A DNA stretch of 64,000 bases from Thiosocius sp942490985 (GCA_942490985.1 CALNYW010000004.1:326461-390460), one strand, 5' to 3'; numbered from the stretch's first letter, positions 37,619-46,265 are shown. Notes: generated by a model not told the origin, from the sequence alone. Numbers and translations are program-made.

Positions 37619-38412
37619 GCGTCTGGACCATCGCCAATCAAAAGGGTGGCGTCGGTAAGACCACCACGACGGTTTCGCTCGGCGGTCTGCTGACCGCCTC
37701 GGGCTTTCGTACCTTGATGATCGACGTTGATCCTCATGGCTCGCTGACGAGCTATTTTGGCTTCGACCCGGATGACCTGACACCGAGCAGCTACAGCCTG
37801 TTTGAGGCGGCGGCAGAGCAGCGGACGATCGACCCCATGACGCTGGTTCAACAGACGCGTGTCGAAGGCTTGGATCTGCTCACCGCGTCGATCGCGTTAG
37901 CGACATTGGATCGGCGATCCGGTCGACTGGACGGCTTGGGTTTGGTGTTGCAACGTGCAGTGAAGACCCTGCGTGAACAGTACGATTATGTGCTTATCGA
38001 CTGTCCGCCGGTCCTTGGCGTGTTGTTGATTAACGCACTGGCCGCCTGCGAACGCCTGATCGCGCCCGTGCAGACCGAGTTCCTCGCCATCAAAGGATTG
38101 CAGCGTCTACAAAAAACCCTGGCGCTGGTCACCAAAGCCCGACCGACACCGCTTGATGTGGTGATCGTCCCAACCTTCTTTGATAAACGCACGCGGGCAT
38201 CGCGTGACAGCCTGGCCGTCTTGCAGCGCGACTTTGGCGATCAGCTATGGGATGGGTTTATCCCGATCGAAACCCTTTTTCGCGATGCGAGTCAGGTCGG
38301 TCTGCCGCCTGCGCAAGTCGATCCCCGGTCGCGTGGTGTCATGGCCTATGAGCAGTTGCTCGAAACCCTGGTTCAAGGTCACGGCGGCGAATCACGAGAG
38401 GCCTGTCGATAA
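37615..38412 (+). CDS. parC: ParC, ParA-like ATPase for chemotaxis array positioning
   Basis: ParA/Soj-type ATPase of 265 residues with the deviant Walker A K-G-G-V-G-K-T-T at about 11-18 and D-V-D-P-H-G-S near 42. In this operon position the homologue in Vibrio and Pseudomonas recruits chemotaxis arrays to the cell pole together with ParP. The expected ParP (CheW-like) gene is not found downstream. Confidence 0.85.
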   Translation: MSVWTIANQKGGVGKTTTTVSLGGLLTASGFRTLMIDVDPHGSLTSYFGFDPDDLTPSSYSLFEAAAEQRTIDPMTLVQQTRVEGLDLLTASIALATLDRRSGRLDGLGLVLQRAVKTLREQYDYVLIDCPPVLGVLLINALAACERLIAPVQTEFLAIKGLQRLQKTLALVTKARPTPLDVVIVPTFFDKRTRASRDSLAVLQRDFGDQLWDGFIPIETLFRDASQVGLPPAQVDPRSRGVMAYEQLLETLVQGHGGESREACR

Positions 38413-38699
38413 CGCCGCCACGGCCTGCGCATGTCGTTTAGCAAGGTGCCGCGCTGGCCGACCTGGCCAGTGATTCGCCGTCGGGGTTGCCGCCGTCGCC
38501 TGTATCCCCGGTCGGCGATCCGATCGAGGCTGCCGAACGGCTCGGGCCGGATTCCGATTCAGCGCGGCGCTATGCCTGGTACCGGATCCACAGGCGATTG
38601 AAGCCAAAATCAGGCACGGTAAGTGCTTATGTATTTAACACGCCGGCCGTGGAGACGATCTTTTGACGTTTCTTCGGCCAAAAACACGGAGACGGTGTC
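38413..38699 (+). other. Gap between parC and cheW where parP is expected
   Basis: In related operons a CheW-domain gene (parP) follows parC. Here there are only 287 bases. Frame 38442-38663 is open for 74 codons with coding-like composition (ending R-Y-A-W-Y-R-I-H-R-R-L, then S-A-Y-V-F-N-T-P) but has only a TTG as possible start. An ATG at 38431 is in another frame and would need a one-base shift to join it. It may be a small unknown gene or a relic. I see no CheW-like motif. Confidence 0.35.
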
Positions 38700-39182
38700 A
38701 TGAGTTCAACGGCAGCAGAGAGTGCGGCTGGCGACACGGTGATGCAGTTGGTCACCTTTCGACTGAAAGACGAGACCTACGGTATCAACGTCATGCAGGT
38801 CCAGGAGGTCCTGCGGGTGACTGAGATAGCCCCGGTGCCCGGTGCCCCAGGCTATGTGCTCGGCATCATCAACCTACGCGGCAATGTCGTTACCGTCGTC
38901 GATACGAGGACGCGGTTTGGTTTGCCGACCACCGAAGTCGATGACGCCAGCCGGATCGTGATTATCGAGTCGGATAACCAGGTTGTCGGCATAATGGTCG
39001 ATAGTGTCGCGGAAGTGGTGGAGCTCCGTCATTCTGAGATCGAATCGGTGCCGAGTGTGGGGAATGAAGAGGCCTCGCGGTATATCCAGGGCGTGACAAG
39101 CCGCGACGACGGGTTACTGATCGTCGTCGATCTAAACAAATTGCTGACCGAGCAGGAATGGTCGGAAATCGCGACGATCTGA
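38700..39182 (+). CDS. cheW: Chemotaxis coupling protein CheW
   Basis: Receptor-kinase adaptor of 160 residues with the two-subdomain CheW beta-barrel. Clear motifs are L-V-T-F-R-L-K-D-E-T-Y-G-I-N-V, the G-I-I-N-L-R-G strand and E-S-D-N-Q-V-V-G-I-M-V-D-S-V. GGAG lies nine bases before the ATG. Confidence 0.95.
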   Translation: MSSTAAESAAGDTVMQLVTFRLKDETYGINVMQVQEVLRVTEIAPVPGAPGYVLGIINLRGNVVTVVDTRTRFGLPTTEVDDASRIVIIESDNQVVGIMVDSVAEVVELRHSEIESVPSVGNEEASRYIQGVTSRDDGLLIVVDLNKLLTEQEWSEIATI

Positions 39183-39194
39183 GACGTGTTCGCC

Positions 39195-39368
39195 ATGGCA
39201 GATAAGATCACCGACTCGCGCACTATCGGGCAGGTCCAACCGGCCAGGCGCACGCGCGATACGGGGCGGCGCAAAAAAGCGCCGCGTCAGCTGCCGCAAT
39301 CGCCGTCAGAGTCACGAAAGCCGTCGTCGGATGACGGCACACCGAATCGGGTGGACGAATATGCCTGA
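39195..39368 (+). CDS. Small basic Arg/Pro-rich protein next to cheW
   Basis: A 57-residue, very basic, probably disordered protein: T-I-G-Q-V-Q-P-A-R-R-T-R near the start and an acidic-aromatic end V-D-E-Y-A. The start lies 12 bases after cheW and its end overlaps the next gene by eight bases, which supports translation. Function unknown. Confidence 0.5.
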   Translation: MADKITDSRTIGQVQPARRTRDTGRRKKAPRQLPQSPSESRKPSSDDGTPNRVDEYA

Positions 39369-39777
39369 ACTGAATTGGTCAATGCTGGTCGCCGGTCTCG
39401 CGGGACTGCTCGCGGTAGCCGCCTGGGCCGCGACCCTCGGTATGAGTCGTCGGTTGGCCAACTGGCAGCGCGAAGCCGCCGAGCGGCAGCGTGACCATGA
39501 TCACCAGTTGGCACTGCTCCGCCAGTCAATCAGTGGTCTGACGGCCGGGGCGGTCGGTGTCGACCGCCGGCTGATGCGGCTGGAAGACCGCGAAAAGCTG
39601 TTGGCCGAGCGGCAGGAGACCTATGAAAACCAGCAGACGGACGAACAGCCCTACGGTCAGGCCATCCGCCTGGTGCACCAGGGCGCGGGGGTAAACCGCC
39701 TCGTCGACGAGCTGGAACTGAGTGAGAGTGAGGCCGATCTTCTGGTCCGGTTGCACGGCCAGCGCAACACAGGCTAA
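39361..39777 (+). CDS. DUF2802 membrane-anchored protein
   Basis: A 138-residue protein with one N-terminal membrane helix (about 8-28), a coiled-coil-like charged middle (Q-R-E-A-A-E-R-Q-R-D-H-D-H-Q-L) and a C-terminal helix-turn-helix-like segment (A-I-R-L-V-H-Q-G-A-G-V-N-R-L, then L-S-E-S-E-A-D-L-L). It matches the DUF2802 proteins that end the chemotaxis operon in Pseudomonas-type genomes. Role unknown; the position suggests a tie to motility or to the pole. Confidence 0.75.
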   Translation: MPELNWSMLVAGLAGLLAVAAWAATLGMSRRLANWQREAAERQRDHDHQLALLRQSISGLTAGAVGVDRRLMRLEDREKLLAERQETYENQQTDEQPYGQAIRLVHQGAGVNRLVDELELSESEADLLVRLHGQRNTG

Positions 39778-39872
39778 GCCCGTTGAGGCCTCTGCGGCCT
39801 CGACATTGACTTGGTCTCTCGAAACAAACGTGTTACCAATGCCGGCGTTTTCAACGTTTAGGCGACTCTCGT

Positions 39873-40637
39873 ATGCAATCAACCTTTATTAAAACCGTTT
39901 CGGTCGGCGCATTGTTGGCCATTGGTCCGGCACACGGTGCTTTCAATGACCTCTTCAAATCTGCTGAGGGTCTGCTGCAGGGTAACAATGCGGTGTCGTC
40001 GGCCAACGTGGCCAGTAACCTGTCGACGGCCGAGATCGATGCCGGTCTGAAGGAAGCGCTGCGTATCGGCGCCGAGCGCGCCGTGTCGGTGTTGGGCGAA
40101 CAGGGCGGCTTCTTGAACGATCAGGCTGTGCGCATCCCGTTACCCGGGGTGCTGGGAACCGCGGCCCAGGGTCTGCGCGCAGCGGGTCAGGGGCAATACG
40201 TCGATGCCTTCGAGACGACGGTCAATCAGGCCGCCGAGCGTGCGATACCGCAAACACTGGATATTGTGCAGAAGACGGTCAGCGACATGTCGCTGGAAGA
40301 TGCGCGCGGTATTCTCTCGGGTGGCGACGATGCGGCGACGCAGTTTCTTCGAGAGCGAGCGGGTAGTGATCTGCATGCGGCCGTCTTGCCGATTGTGCGC
40401 CAGGCGACCGATAGCGCTGGCGCGACAGCTGCCTACAAGGCGCTGCAGGCGCAGGCCGGTGGGATGATGGGCGGCTTCGGCGGAATGCTCAACACCGACG
40501 CACTGGATCTCGATAGCTATGTGGCGGACAAGACACTCGACGGCTTATTCGTCAAACTTGCGGCCGAGGAAAAACAGATAAGGGAGAACCCAGTCGCCCG
40601 AAGCACAGATCTTTTGAAATCCGTATTTAGTAATTGA
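39873..40637 (+). CDS. DUF4197 exported protein
   Basis: A 254-residue protein with a signal peptide (cleavage after about residue 22, G-P-A-H-G-A) and a periplasmic helical domain of the DUF4197 type (A-L-R-I-G-A-E-R-A-V near 60; the L-D-G-L-F-V-K-L-A-A-E-E-K-Q-I-R end). Function unknown. Its own transcript; AT-rich DNA follows the stop. Confidence 0.82.
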   Translation: MQSTFIKTVSVGALLAIGPAHGAFNDLFKSAEGLLQGNNAVSSANVASNLSTAEIDAGLKEALRIGAERAVSVLGEQGGFLNDQAVRIPLPGVLGTAAQGLRAAGQGQYVDAFETTVNQAAERAIPQTLDIVQKTVSDMSLEDARGILSGGDDAATQFLRERAGSDLHAAVLPIVRQATDSAGATAAYKALQAQAGGMMGGFGGMLNTDALDLDSYVADKTLDGLFVKLAAEEKQIRENPVARSTDLLKSVFSN

Positions 40638-40682
40638 AACAATAATATATCGAACTAACTTGATAAGAGGAATGAAGTAAAA

Positions 40683-41507
40683 ATGGAAAACGCGGAACAG
40701 CTGCTTGGACAGATCCAAGAACTTCTGGCGGTCTACGGACTAAAGGTGATTGCCGCCTTGGCGATCCTGTTCTTTGGTCGGATTGCGGCCAAGTGGGCGC
40801 GCCGAATCGTTGAGCGCATTATGGAACGTGGGAATACCGACAAGATCATTGTCGGGTTCGTCGGCAGCATCGTCTACATCGCCCTGATGGCGTTTGTCGT
40901 GCTTGCTGCGCTGGGCCAGATCGGTATCCAGACCACCAGCTTCATCGCCATCATCGGTGCCGCGGGCCTGGCGATTGGCTTGGCCCTACAAGGCTCGCTG
41001 GCGAACTTTGCGGCGGGCTTCCTGCTGATCATCTTCAGACCGTTCAAGGTCGGTGATTTTGTCGAGGCCGGCGGGGTCGCGGGCAGCGTCGAAGCGATCC
41101 AGATTTTCACCACCACGCTGACCACGGGTGACAACAAAACCGTCATCGTGCCGAATGCGTCTGTCTACGGCGGCACCATCACCAACTACTCCGCAAAGGA
41201 GACGCGTCGCGTCGATCTGCTTGTCGGTGTCTCCTACGACGCAGACCTCGCTAAGGTTAAAGCGATCCTCAACGACATCGCGGCGAAAGATGAGCGGGTC
41301 ATGAGCACGCCGGCGCCGGTGATCGCGGTATCCGAGTTGGCAGACAACAGCGTCAACCTGGTCATGCGGATGTGGGCGAAGACCGGCGACTACTGGGGTG
41401 TTTACTTCGACGCGACCGAGTCGGTGAAACTGCGCCTCGACGAGGCCGGCATTGGTATCCCGTATCCGCAGCGCGATGTGCACCTGTATGAGCACAAGGC
41501 GGCTTGA
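40683..41507 (+). CDS. mscS: Small-conductance mechanosensitive channel MscS
   Basis: Three-helix mechanosensitive channel of 274 residues. The pore-lining third helix (G-A-A-G-L-A-I-G-L-A-L-Q-G-S-L-A-N-F-A) and the beta domain with R-P-F-K-V-G-D-F-V are intact, as is V-P-N-A. It protects against hypo-osmotic shock, a natural partner to a cell that accumulates sucrose. Confidence 0.94.
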   Translation: MENAEQLLGQIQELLAVYGLKVIAALAILFFGRIAAKWARRIVERIMERGNTDKIIVGFVGSIVYIALMAFVVLAALGQIGIQTTSFIAIIGAAGLAIGLALQGSLANFAAGFLLIIFRPFKVGDFVEAGGVAGSVEAIQIFTTTLTTGDNKTVIVPNASVYGGTITNYSAKETRRVDLLVGVSYDADLAKVKAILNDIAAKDERVMSTPAPVIAVSELADNSVNLVMRMWAKTGDYWGVYFDATESVKLRLDEAGIGIPYPQRDVHLYEHKAA

Positions 41508-41524
41508 TCGACCTTTAACCAAAA

Positions 41525-41553
41525 CCGGCGTCGCCGATATTCGGTGACGCCGG
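41525..41553 (+). terminator. Hairpin after mscS, likely terminator
   Basis: A 13-pair stem (CCGGCGTCGCCGA with its partner, one wobble) around a TAT loop, 18 bases after the mscS stop. No T-run follows. Confidence 0.5.
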
Positions 41554-41597
41554 GGCTTGAGCGCGACCGCTAACCGTCAAACCGAGGACACAACACC

Positions 41598-43697
41598 ATG
41601 GGTACTATTTTGAAATGGCTTTTCGGACTAATCCTCATCGTGGTTGTGCTGATCGTGGCGGCGGTGATCGTGTTGCCCATGGTGGTCGACCCAAATGATT
41701 ACAAGCCGCAGATTATCGAGACGGCGAAAAAGAAACTCGGCCGCGATCTGACCATCGAGCAGGATCTCAACCTTTCGGTGTTTCCATGGCTGGGCATTGA
41801 AACAGGGGGGGTGAGTGTCGGTAATGCGGCCGGGTTCTCTGAACAACCTTTCGCGCAGATCGAACAGTTGGGCGTGAAAGTCAAACTGATGCCGCTGCTG
41901 AGCAAGCGCGTGGAGGTCGACACGCTCGTCTTGAAGGGCCTCAACGTTAGTCTTGAAAAGGACGCCAACGGAAAAACCAACTGGGAAGATCTGGCCGGTG
42001 GCCCCGCCGATGAGGCAACGGCCGACGAACCTGCCGCCGACGCGGGTGAGGCGCCGCTCGCGTTCAGTATCCAGGGCATCCAGGTAGAGGATGCACGCAT
42101 CGCCTGGGATGACCGTCAGGCTGGGCAAACGTATGTGCTGGATGGCGTCAAACTGGTTACCGGTTCGCTCGCGCCCGGCGAGGATGTGCCGGTTGAGGCC
42201 GGGGTCGTCTTCACCAGCAGCAAACCGGCGATGACGCTGCAAGCCGATCTCACCGCGACCGTCGGTACCAACGCCGACATGACGGCATTTCGTATAGCAG
42301 GGCTCGAATTGTTGCTGGACGCCAGTGGCGAAGGCCTGCCAGCCGGGGGCGCCAAGCTCACCGTGCGCGGTGACCTTGTTGCCGATACCAAGGCCGACAC
42401 CTTGCGCGTCGATGGGCTGCAGATCTCTGGCCCGGCGATGTCGGCCAGTGGTGAGATTTCGGTCAGCGCCCTGCAAAGCGATCCTAGTGCCGAGGGGCGG
42501 TTGACGATTGCCGAGACCAATCCGAAAACCCTGGCGTCGATGTTCGCGACGGCCATTGAAACCACGGACCCGAACGCACTGACTCGCGTGGCGGGTGATA
42601 TCGCTTTCAGCTACGCCGGTGGTGCCCTGAAACTGGATCCGCTGACGATCTCGCTGGACGACTCCAAGCTCGACGGGCACGTTCACGTGCTCAACCCCGA
42701 GGGCCCGGTCGTGCGCATAAAGCTGGCGCTCGACCAGATCGATCTCGACCGCTATATGCCGCCGGCCAGTGGCGAGGAGCAGCCCGCTGCGAAGGCCGAT
42801 GCGGGCGGTGCGGCATCGGCCGGCGATCCGTTTGCGGCACTACGGCCGCTTGATCTCGTCGCTGAGTTTTCCATCGGGAGCCTCAAAGTCAGCAACGCCA
42901 GGATGAGCAATGTGACGACCAAGGTGGTGTCTCGCGACGGCGTGCTGACCATGGATCCGATCGGTGCGAATCTCTATGACGGCAAGTTCAATGGCCGAGT
43001 CGTGCTCAACGCTGCCGGCAAGACGCCAAAGGTCGCCGCCAAGAACTCGCTCACCGGTATCCAGATCGGCCCGCTGTTGAGAGACGTGGCCGGACAAGAC
43101 CGGCTCGAAGGCAAGGGCGAATTTCACGTCGACGTCACGCTGGTCGGTTTGAGTGAGGCCGAGGTCCGCCGCAGCCTCAACGGCACATCACGCTTCGCAT
43201 TCACCGATGGCGCGGTAAAGGGCGTCAACCTGGCGCAGATTATTCGGCAGGGCAGTCAGGCGCTCGGCTTGGGCGGTGCAGGTGGTGATACCGGTGCCGC
43301 CGGACAGACCGATTTTTCGGAATTGACCGGCTCGGTGCAGATCACCAATGGCGTGGTCAAGAACCAGGACCTCAAAGCAAAATCGCCGCTGCTGCGTGTT
43401 GATGGAAAAGGTACCGTTGATCTGCCACAAGACACGATCGATTATCTGGTGGTCGCGGAACTGGTCAAATCATTGGAGGGGCAGGGCGGCAAGAGTCGCG
43501 ACGAGTTGGCCGGTGTGCCGATTCCTGTTCGAGTCACTGGTCCGCTGACCAGCCCGAAATTCCGGCCCGACCTCGAGGCCGCGCTCAGCGCAAAGGCCAA
43601 GGAACAGCTCGACGAGAAGAAAGAGGAGCTGCGCGAAAAGGCCGAGCAGAAAATTCAGGATAGCGTCGGTGGCGCGCTGAAAGGCCTGTTCAACTGA
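41598..43697 (+). CDS. AsmA-family protein
   Basis: A 699-residue protein anchored by an N-terminal membrane helix (about 5-32) with a large periplasmic part. It has the AsmA N-terminal D-P-N-D-Y-K-P-Q-I-I motif and the C-terminal AsmA_2 region (G-A-V-K-G-V-N-L-A-Q-I-I-R). An acidic low-complexity stretch lies near 135-155 and a charged coiled-coil end is visible. AsmA-like proteins belong to the group that handles lipid transfer between membranes. Alone on this strand; converges with the methyltransferase gene. Confidence 0.88.
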   Translation: MGTILKWLFGLILIVVVLIVAAVIVLPMVVDPNDYKPQIIETAKKKLGRDLTIEQDLNLSVFPWLGIETGGVSVGNAAGFSEQPFAQIEQLGVKVKLMPLLSKRVEVDTLVLKGLNVSLEKDANGKTNWEDLAGGPADEATADEPAADAGEAPLAFSIQGIQVEDARIAWDDRQAGQTYVLDGVKLVTGSLAPGEDVPVEAGVVFTSSKPAMTLQADLTATVGTNADMTAFRIAGLELLLDASGEGLPAGGAKLTVRGDLVADTKADTLRVDGLQISGPAMSASGEISVSALQSDPSAEGRLTIAETNPKTLASMFATAIETTDPNALTRVAGDIAFSYAGGALKLDPLTISLDDSKLDGHVHVLNPEGPVVRIKLALDQIDLDRYMPPASGEEQPAAKADAGGAASAGDPFAALRPLDLVAEFSIGSLKVSNARMSNVTTKVVSRDGVLTMDPIGANLYDGKFNGRVVLNAAGKTPKVAAKNSLTGIQIGPLLRDVAGQDRLEGKGEFHVDVTLVGLSEAEVRRSLNGTSRFAFTDGAVKGVNLAQIIRQGSQALGLGGAGGDTGAAGQTDFSELTGSVQITNGVVKNQDLKAKSPLLRVDGKGTVDLPQDTIDYLVVAELVKSLEGQGGKSRDELAGVPIPVRVTGPLTSPKFRPDLEAALSAKAKEQLDEKKEELREKAEQKIQDSVGGALKGLFN

Positions 43698-43710
43698 TGC
43701 GGGGGCTGTC

Positions 43711-44547
43711 TCAGCGCTCGGCGCTGAGGTAGCAGATCCAACCTGCATCGGCATCGGCTCGGGTCGCCGGCTTGTAGTCACCGTCGGGCTCGCCGTGCTT
43801 GTCCCAGCCTTGCCAATAGACGGTTACACGTTTGAAACCGCATTCCAACAACAGGTCACGGACTTCCGGTACCGACCACAGCCGCCACTCGTAGTTGAAC
43901 GCATTGGGCAGCTCAGAACCGTCGGGGAAAGCAAAGTGGATGTGGCAGTGCATCTGATGGGTGATCGGATCGAACGCCGATTGTTCCCAGATATAGGTAA
44001 AGCCCTTTTTGCCATCGTCGATCTCGCGTTCCTCGATGATCTCTTTGTGGCTGTCATACCCACCGTAGGCATCCAGGAACAGCACGCCGTCTTTTTTTAG
44101 GGCCTGTCGAACTGTCTCGAAGTAGCTTTTTAGTGCCGCCCGTTCCTGAATCAGCCAGTAGCTGAAATTCATTGCGGAGATCACGTCGGCCTTCTCGGTT
44201 TTCGCCGTCAGGACATTTTCTTCGAGCAGGGTAATGCGATCACGTTGCTTGCGGCTCAAGCGGGCCAGGTTGTTGTCGCGGCCCCAGCTGAGTACCTCAG
44301 GGTCGAGATCAACGCCAATCGCGCGGCGCTTCGGCCCACGTTTGACCCATTCGCAACAGACGTTGGCGGTGCCACAGAAATCCTCGCGCAGCACCATCGC
44401 CTTGCGTTTGCGCAGCTTCCGGAATGTTGCGTCGACAAAATCGATTTCGCCCTCTGCGCATTGCACTGCATGCTCGTAGAGCGCGTGACGATCCGCTTTT
44501 GCTGCTTGGGAGACCCGCTTGCCACCGCGCTTTGCTGATTTGCCCAC
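43711..44547 (-). CDS. SAM-dependent methyltransferase (class I)
   Basis: A 278-residue protein with a basic, Lys-rich N-terminus and a class I Rossmann core. Motif I is weak (V-L-R-E-D-F-C-G-T-A-N-V), the acidic SAM-ribose residue is in I-G-V-D-L-D-P-E, and a motif IV-like N-F-S-Y-W lies near 128. The C-terminal half has several conserved aromatics. The substrate is not evident. Convergent with asmA with a gap of about 13 bases. Confidence 0.78.
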   Translation of the reverse strand: MGKSAKRGGKRVSQAAKADRHALYEHAVQCAEGEIDFVDATFRKLRKRKAMVLREDFCGTANVCCEWVKRGPKRRAIGVDLDPEVLSWGRDNNLARLSRKQRDRITLLEENVLTAKTEKADVISAMNFSYWLIQERAALKSYFETVRQALKKDGVLFLDAYGGYDSHKEIIEEREIDDGKKGFTYIWEQSAFDPITHQMHCHIHFAFPDGSELPNAFNYEWRLWSVPEVRDLLLECGFKRVTVYWQGWDKHGEPDGDYKPATRADADAGWICYLSAER

Positions 44548-44666
44548 TCGCCTTGCTTACCCGTGTTTTTTTGGAGTCGTGACTATACTTCAGAAGAACA
44601 AACCTCGCGCCTGTCGGTTTCCGATCAGCGAGGCGGTGTCGATTTGTTGAACGGAGGGTAACGAAG

Positions 44667-45137
44667 ATGGGTATTGCAACGACGATCCAGGACTATCTGG
44701 AGAGCCGTGGCATTGCTTATGAGGTAGTTGAGCATCCACACACTGATTCCGCGATGCGGGCAGCTGAAGCAGCGCATGTGCCCGGAGATCGCGTCGCAAA
44801 ACCCGTCCTGCTTGGTGACGACGACAGCTACTTACTGGCGGTGATCCCGGCGACGCATCGGTTGGATGTCGATCGCCTGAACCAGACGATGGCGCGGAGC
44901 CTGGTAATGCTTCCTGAGGACGAAATAGACGCTACCTTCTCGGACTGTGAGCGCGGGGCGATCCCAGCGATTGGTGAGGCCTATGGTGTCGACGTCGTCG
45001 TTGATCCATCACTGATCCACCAACCCGACGTGTATTTCGAATCCGGTGATCACAAACACCTCATTCGCCTCACCGGCGAAGATTTCCGTGGCCTGATGGC
45101 CAATGCGCCCAAGACGCACGTAAGCCATCATCTCTGA
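44667..45137 (+). CDS. YbaK-type aminoacyl-tRNA deacylase
   Basis: A 156-residue stand-alone YbaK/ProX editing domain. The fold's catalytic lysine is in V-A-K-P-V-L-L-G-D near residue 46, the strand L-A-V-I-P-A-T-H follows, and the glycine-rich G-A-I-P-A-I-G-E segment is intact. Such proteins hydrolyse mischarged tRNA, often Cys- or Ala-tRNA(Pro). GGAGG before the start. It is the last chromosomal gene before the tRNA-Ser locus. Confidence 0.85.
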   Translation: MGIATTIQDYLESRGIAYEVVEHPHTDSAMRAAEAAHVPGDRVAKPVLLGDDDSYLLAVIPATHRLDVDRLNQTMARSLVMLPEDEIDATFSDCERGAIPAIGEAYGVDVVVDPSLIHQPDVYFESGDHKHLIRLTGEDFRGLMANAPKTHVSHHL

Positions 45138-45237
45138 GTTTGGCCATCGGCCCAGATTGCGCCAAACCGCCGTCTGGTTTAACCTCTCGCGCCTTGTTGC
45201 GATAGCTGGCGCAGATTGCGCATGACGCAGCAACGCT

Positions 45238-45272
45238 GGAGAGGTGTCTGAGTGGGTAAGCCCCCGGTCGCC
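45238..45272 (+). repeat. 5' fragment of tRNA-Ser upstream of the intact gene
   Basis: The first 18 bases (GGAGAGGTGTCTGAGTGG) equal the start of the intact tRNA-Ser 159 bases further on, after which the sequence diverges. There is no matching 3' part, so this is a tRNA relic rather than a gene. A terminator-like hairpin lies 10 bases after it. Confidence 0.6.
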
Positions 45273-45281
45273 AAGGGTGAT

Positions 45282-45306
45282 GAAAAGCCACTTAACGTGG
45301 CTTTTC
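45282..45306 (+). terminator. Terminator hairpin between the tRNA fragment and tRNA-Ser
   Basis: Stem GAAAAGCCAC with GTGGCTTTTC and a TTAAC loop; the 3' arm ends in four Ts. It may end ybaK or the lost tRNA transcript. Confidence 0.6.
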
Positions 45307-45396
45307 GAGGGGCGCACGCGAGGCCTTGGATGGCCGAGCTGGGAGCCCCCACCAAGGACGGTTACGCGGCAGGGAGGCGGCGACAGAGTGCGATTG

Positions 45397-45487
45397 GGAG
45401 AGGTGTCTGAGTGGTTGAAAGAGCACGCCTGGAAAGTGTGTATACGTTAATAGCGTATCGAGGGTTCGAATCCCTCCCTCTCCGCCA
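45397..45487 (+). tRNA. tRNA-Ser (anticodon GGA)
   Basis: Complete class II tRNA with long variable arm. The acceptor GGAGAGG pairs with CCTCTCC, the anticodon stem CACGC pairs with GTGTG around loop CTGGAAA (anticodon GGA), the T arm is GAGGGTTCGAATCCCTC, and CCA is encoded. Its last 33 bases (from 45455) recur through the following 10 kb. Confidence 0.97.
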
Positions 45488-45493
45488 AAACGC

Positions 45494-45521
45494 AAAAAGG
45501 TCCCCTCGCGGGACCTTTTTT
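45494..45521 (+). terminator. Rho-independent terminator of tRNA-Ser
   Basis: AAAAAGGTCCC and GGGACCTTTTTT arms around CTCGC, seven bases after CCA. Homologous terminators follow the tRNA-end copies at 49602 and 51129. Confidence 0.9.
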
Positions 45522-45570
45522 CGTTTGTTGCCTCGAGTGAGTCATTCGAACCCTCGATTTCAAAATGGTG

Positions 45571-45670
45571 GTTCGACAGCCAACGCACCGCGTTGGCGCA
45601 GACGCCGGCTTCGCCGGCGCCCCAAAGGGGTGAGCTGCGCAGCAGCGAATCAATCCCTCCCTCTCCGCCA
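45571..45670 (+). repeat. tRNA-Ser end copy 1 with 76-base structured insert
   Basis: GTTCGA of the T arm, then 76 inserted bases (45577-45652), then the tRNA tail ATCCCTCCCTCTCCGCCA. The insert forms four consecutive hairpins: 45580-45596 (CCAACGC arm), 45603-45619, 45620-45630 and 45634-45646. A five-pair closing stem joins the T-arm half to CGAATC at the end of the insert. Confidence 0.8.
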
Positions 45671-45955
45671 ATTGCCTTAATAAAAACAGTCGGTTAAGTC
45701 TGATTTTTTAGCAACCCCCAAATCCCTCGATACGGTCTGATTTCGCAGGATTTTTCAGACAGTTGCCCGCACGTTCGCTGCAAGATGCCGTCTTGGCTTG
45801 GACGGAGATAGCCACGATTCTTGACACGATTTTGCCCTCGGTTTGACACGGCATGTTCTCGCGTGTCCCGCCAGGTTGCTCACCACGGTTGTCGCCGACG
45901 GTGGCTGCAAACTTCGAACGCGATGCGCCTGGTAGCAGCCCTGGATGGGTCACAG
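45671..45955 (+). repeat. Long direct repeat, copy A
   Basis: About 285 bases homologous to 46998-47282, directly following tRNA-end copies 1 and 2. The best-kept core is 45720-45800 (TCAGACAGTTGCCCGCACGT and around), which includes an inverted pair GTCTGA/TCAGAC and two GACACG motifs. No open reading frame is shared by both copies, so it looks like element-end DNA and not a gene. Confidence 0.8.
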
Positions 45956-46236
45956 ATCTGGGCAATAGGGTCGCCAATGGGCGAGCAAGGCTTCCCAGCG
46001 TTTCGATCTGGTAAAAGATCCGAGAGGGCGGGTCTCATGGAGTGCCTGCTTTCGGTAGCTGGTCGATTCGTCTGCTCACGACTGAGGTACCGGAAAAAAG
46101 CAACTGTTGATGAAGATGGACACGATTTTAGACATCACCTTCTCTGCGCCGAAATCGGAACGAGGAGGTCGACAAGGTGACCACCCGCAGGTTGCGTCTG
46201 GAAGTGATCACAATTGAGGGCAGGGTAGCGCGTTGA

Positions 46237-46259
46237 TTACACTATACGGTATAGTGTAA
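46237..46259 (+). promoter_or_regulatory. Palindromic operator and -10 region of the HigBA pair
   Basis: TTACACTATAC-G-GTATAGTGTAA is a perfect 11-base inverted repeat ending six bases before the toxin start. It contains TATAGT, a good -10 box, so antitoxin binding would block transcription. The toxin mRNA would have a very short leader. Confidence 0.75.
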
Positions 46260-46265
46260 AAACCA

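Noticed and set aside
45447..45671. Minus-strand frames containing A-E-R-E-G-F-E-P-S or G-A-P-A-K-P-A-S-A-P
   Set aside because: These are translations of the tRNA-Ser 3' end and its hairpin insert on the wrong strand, a frequent false annotation.
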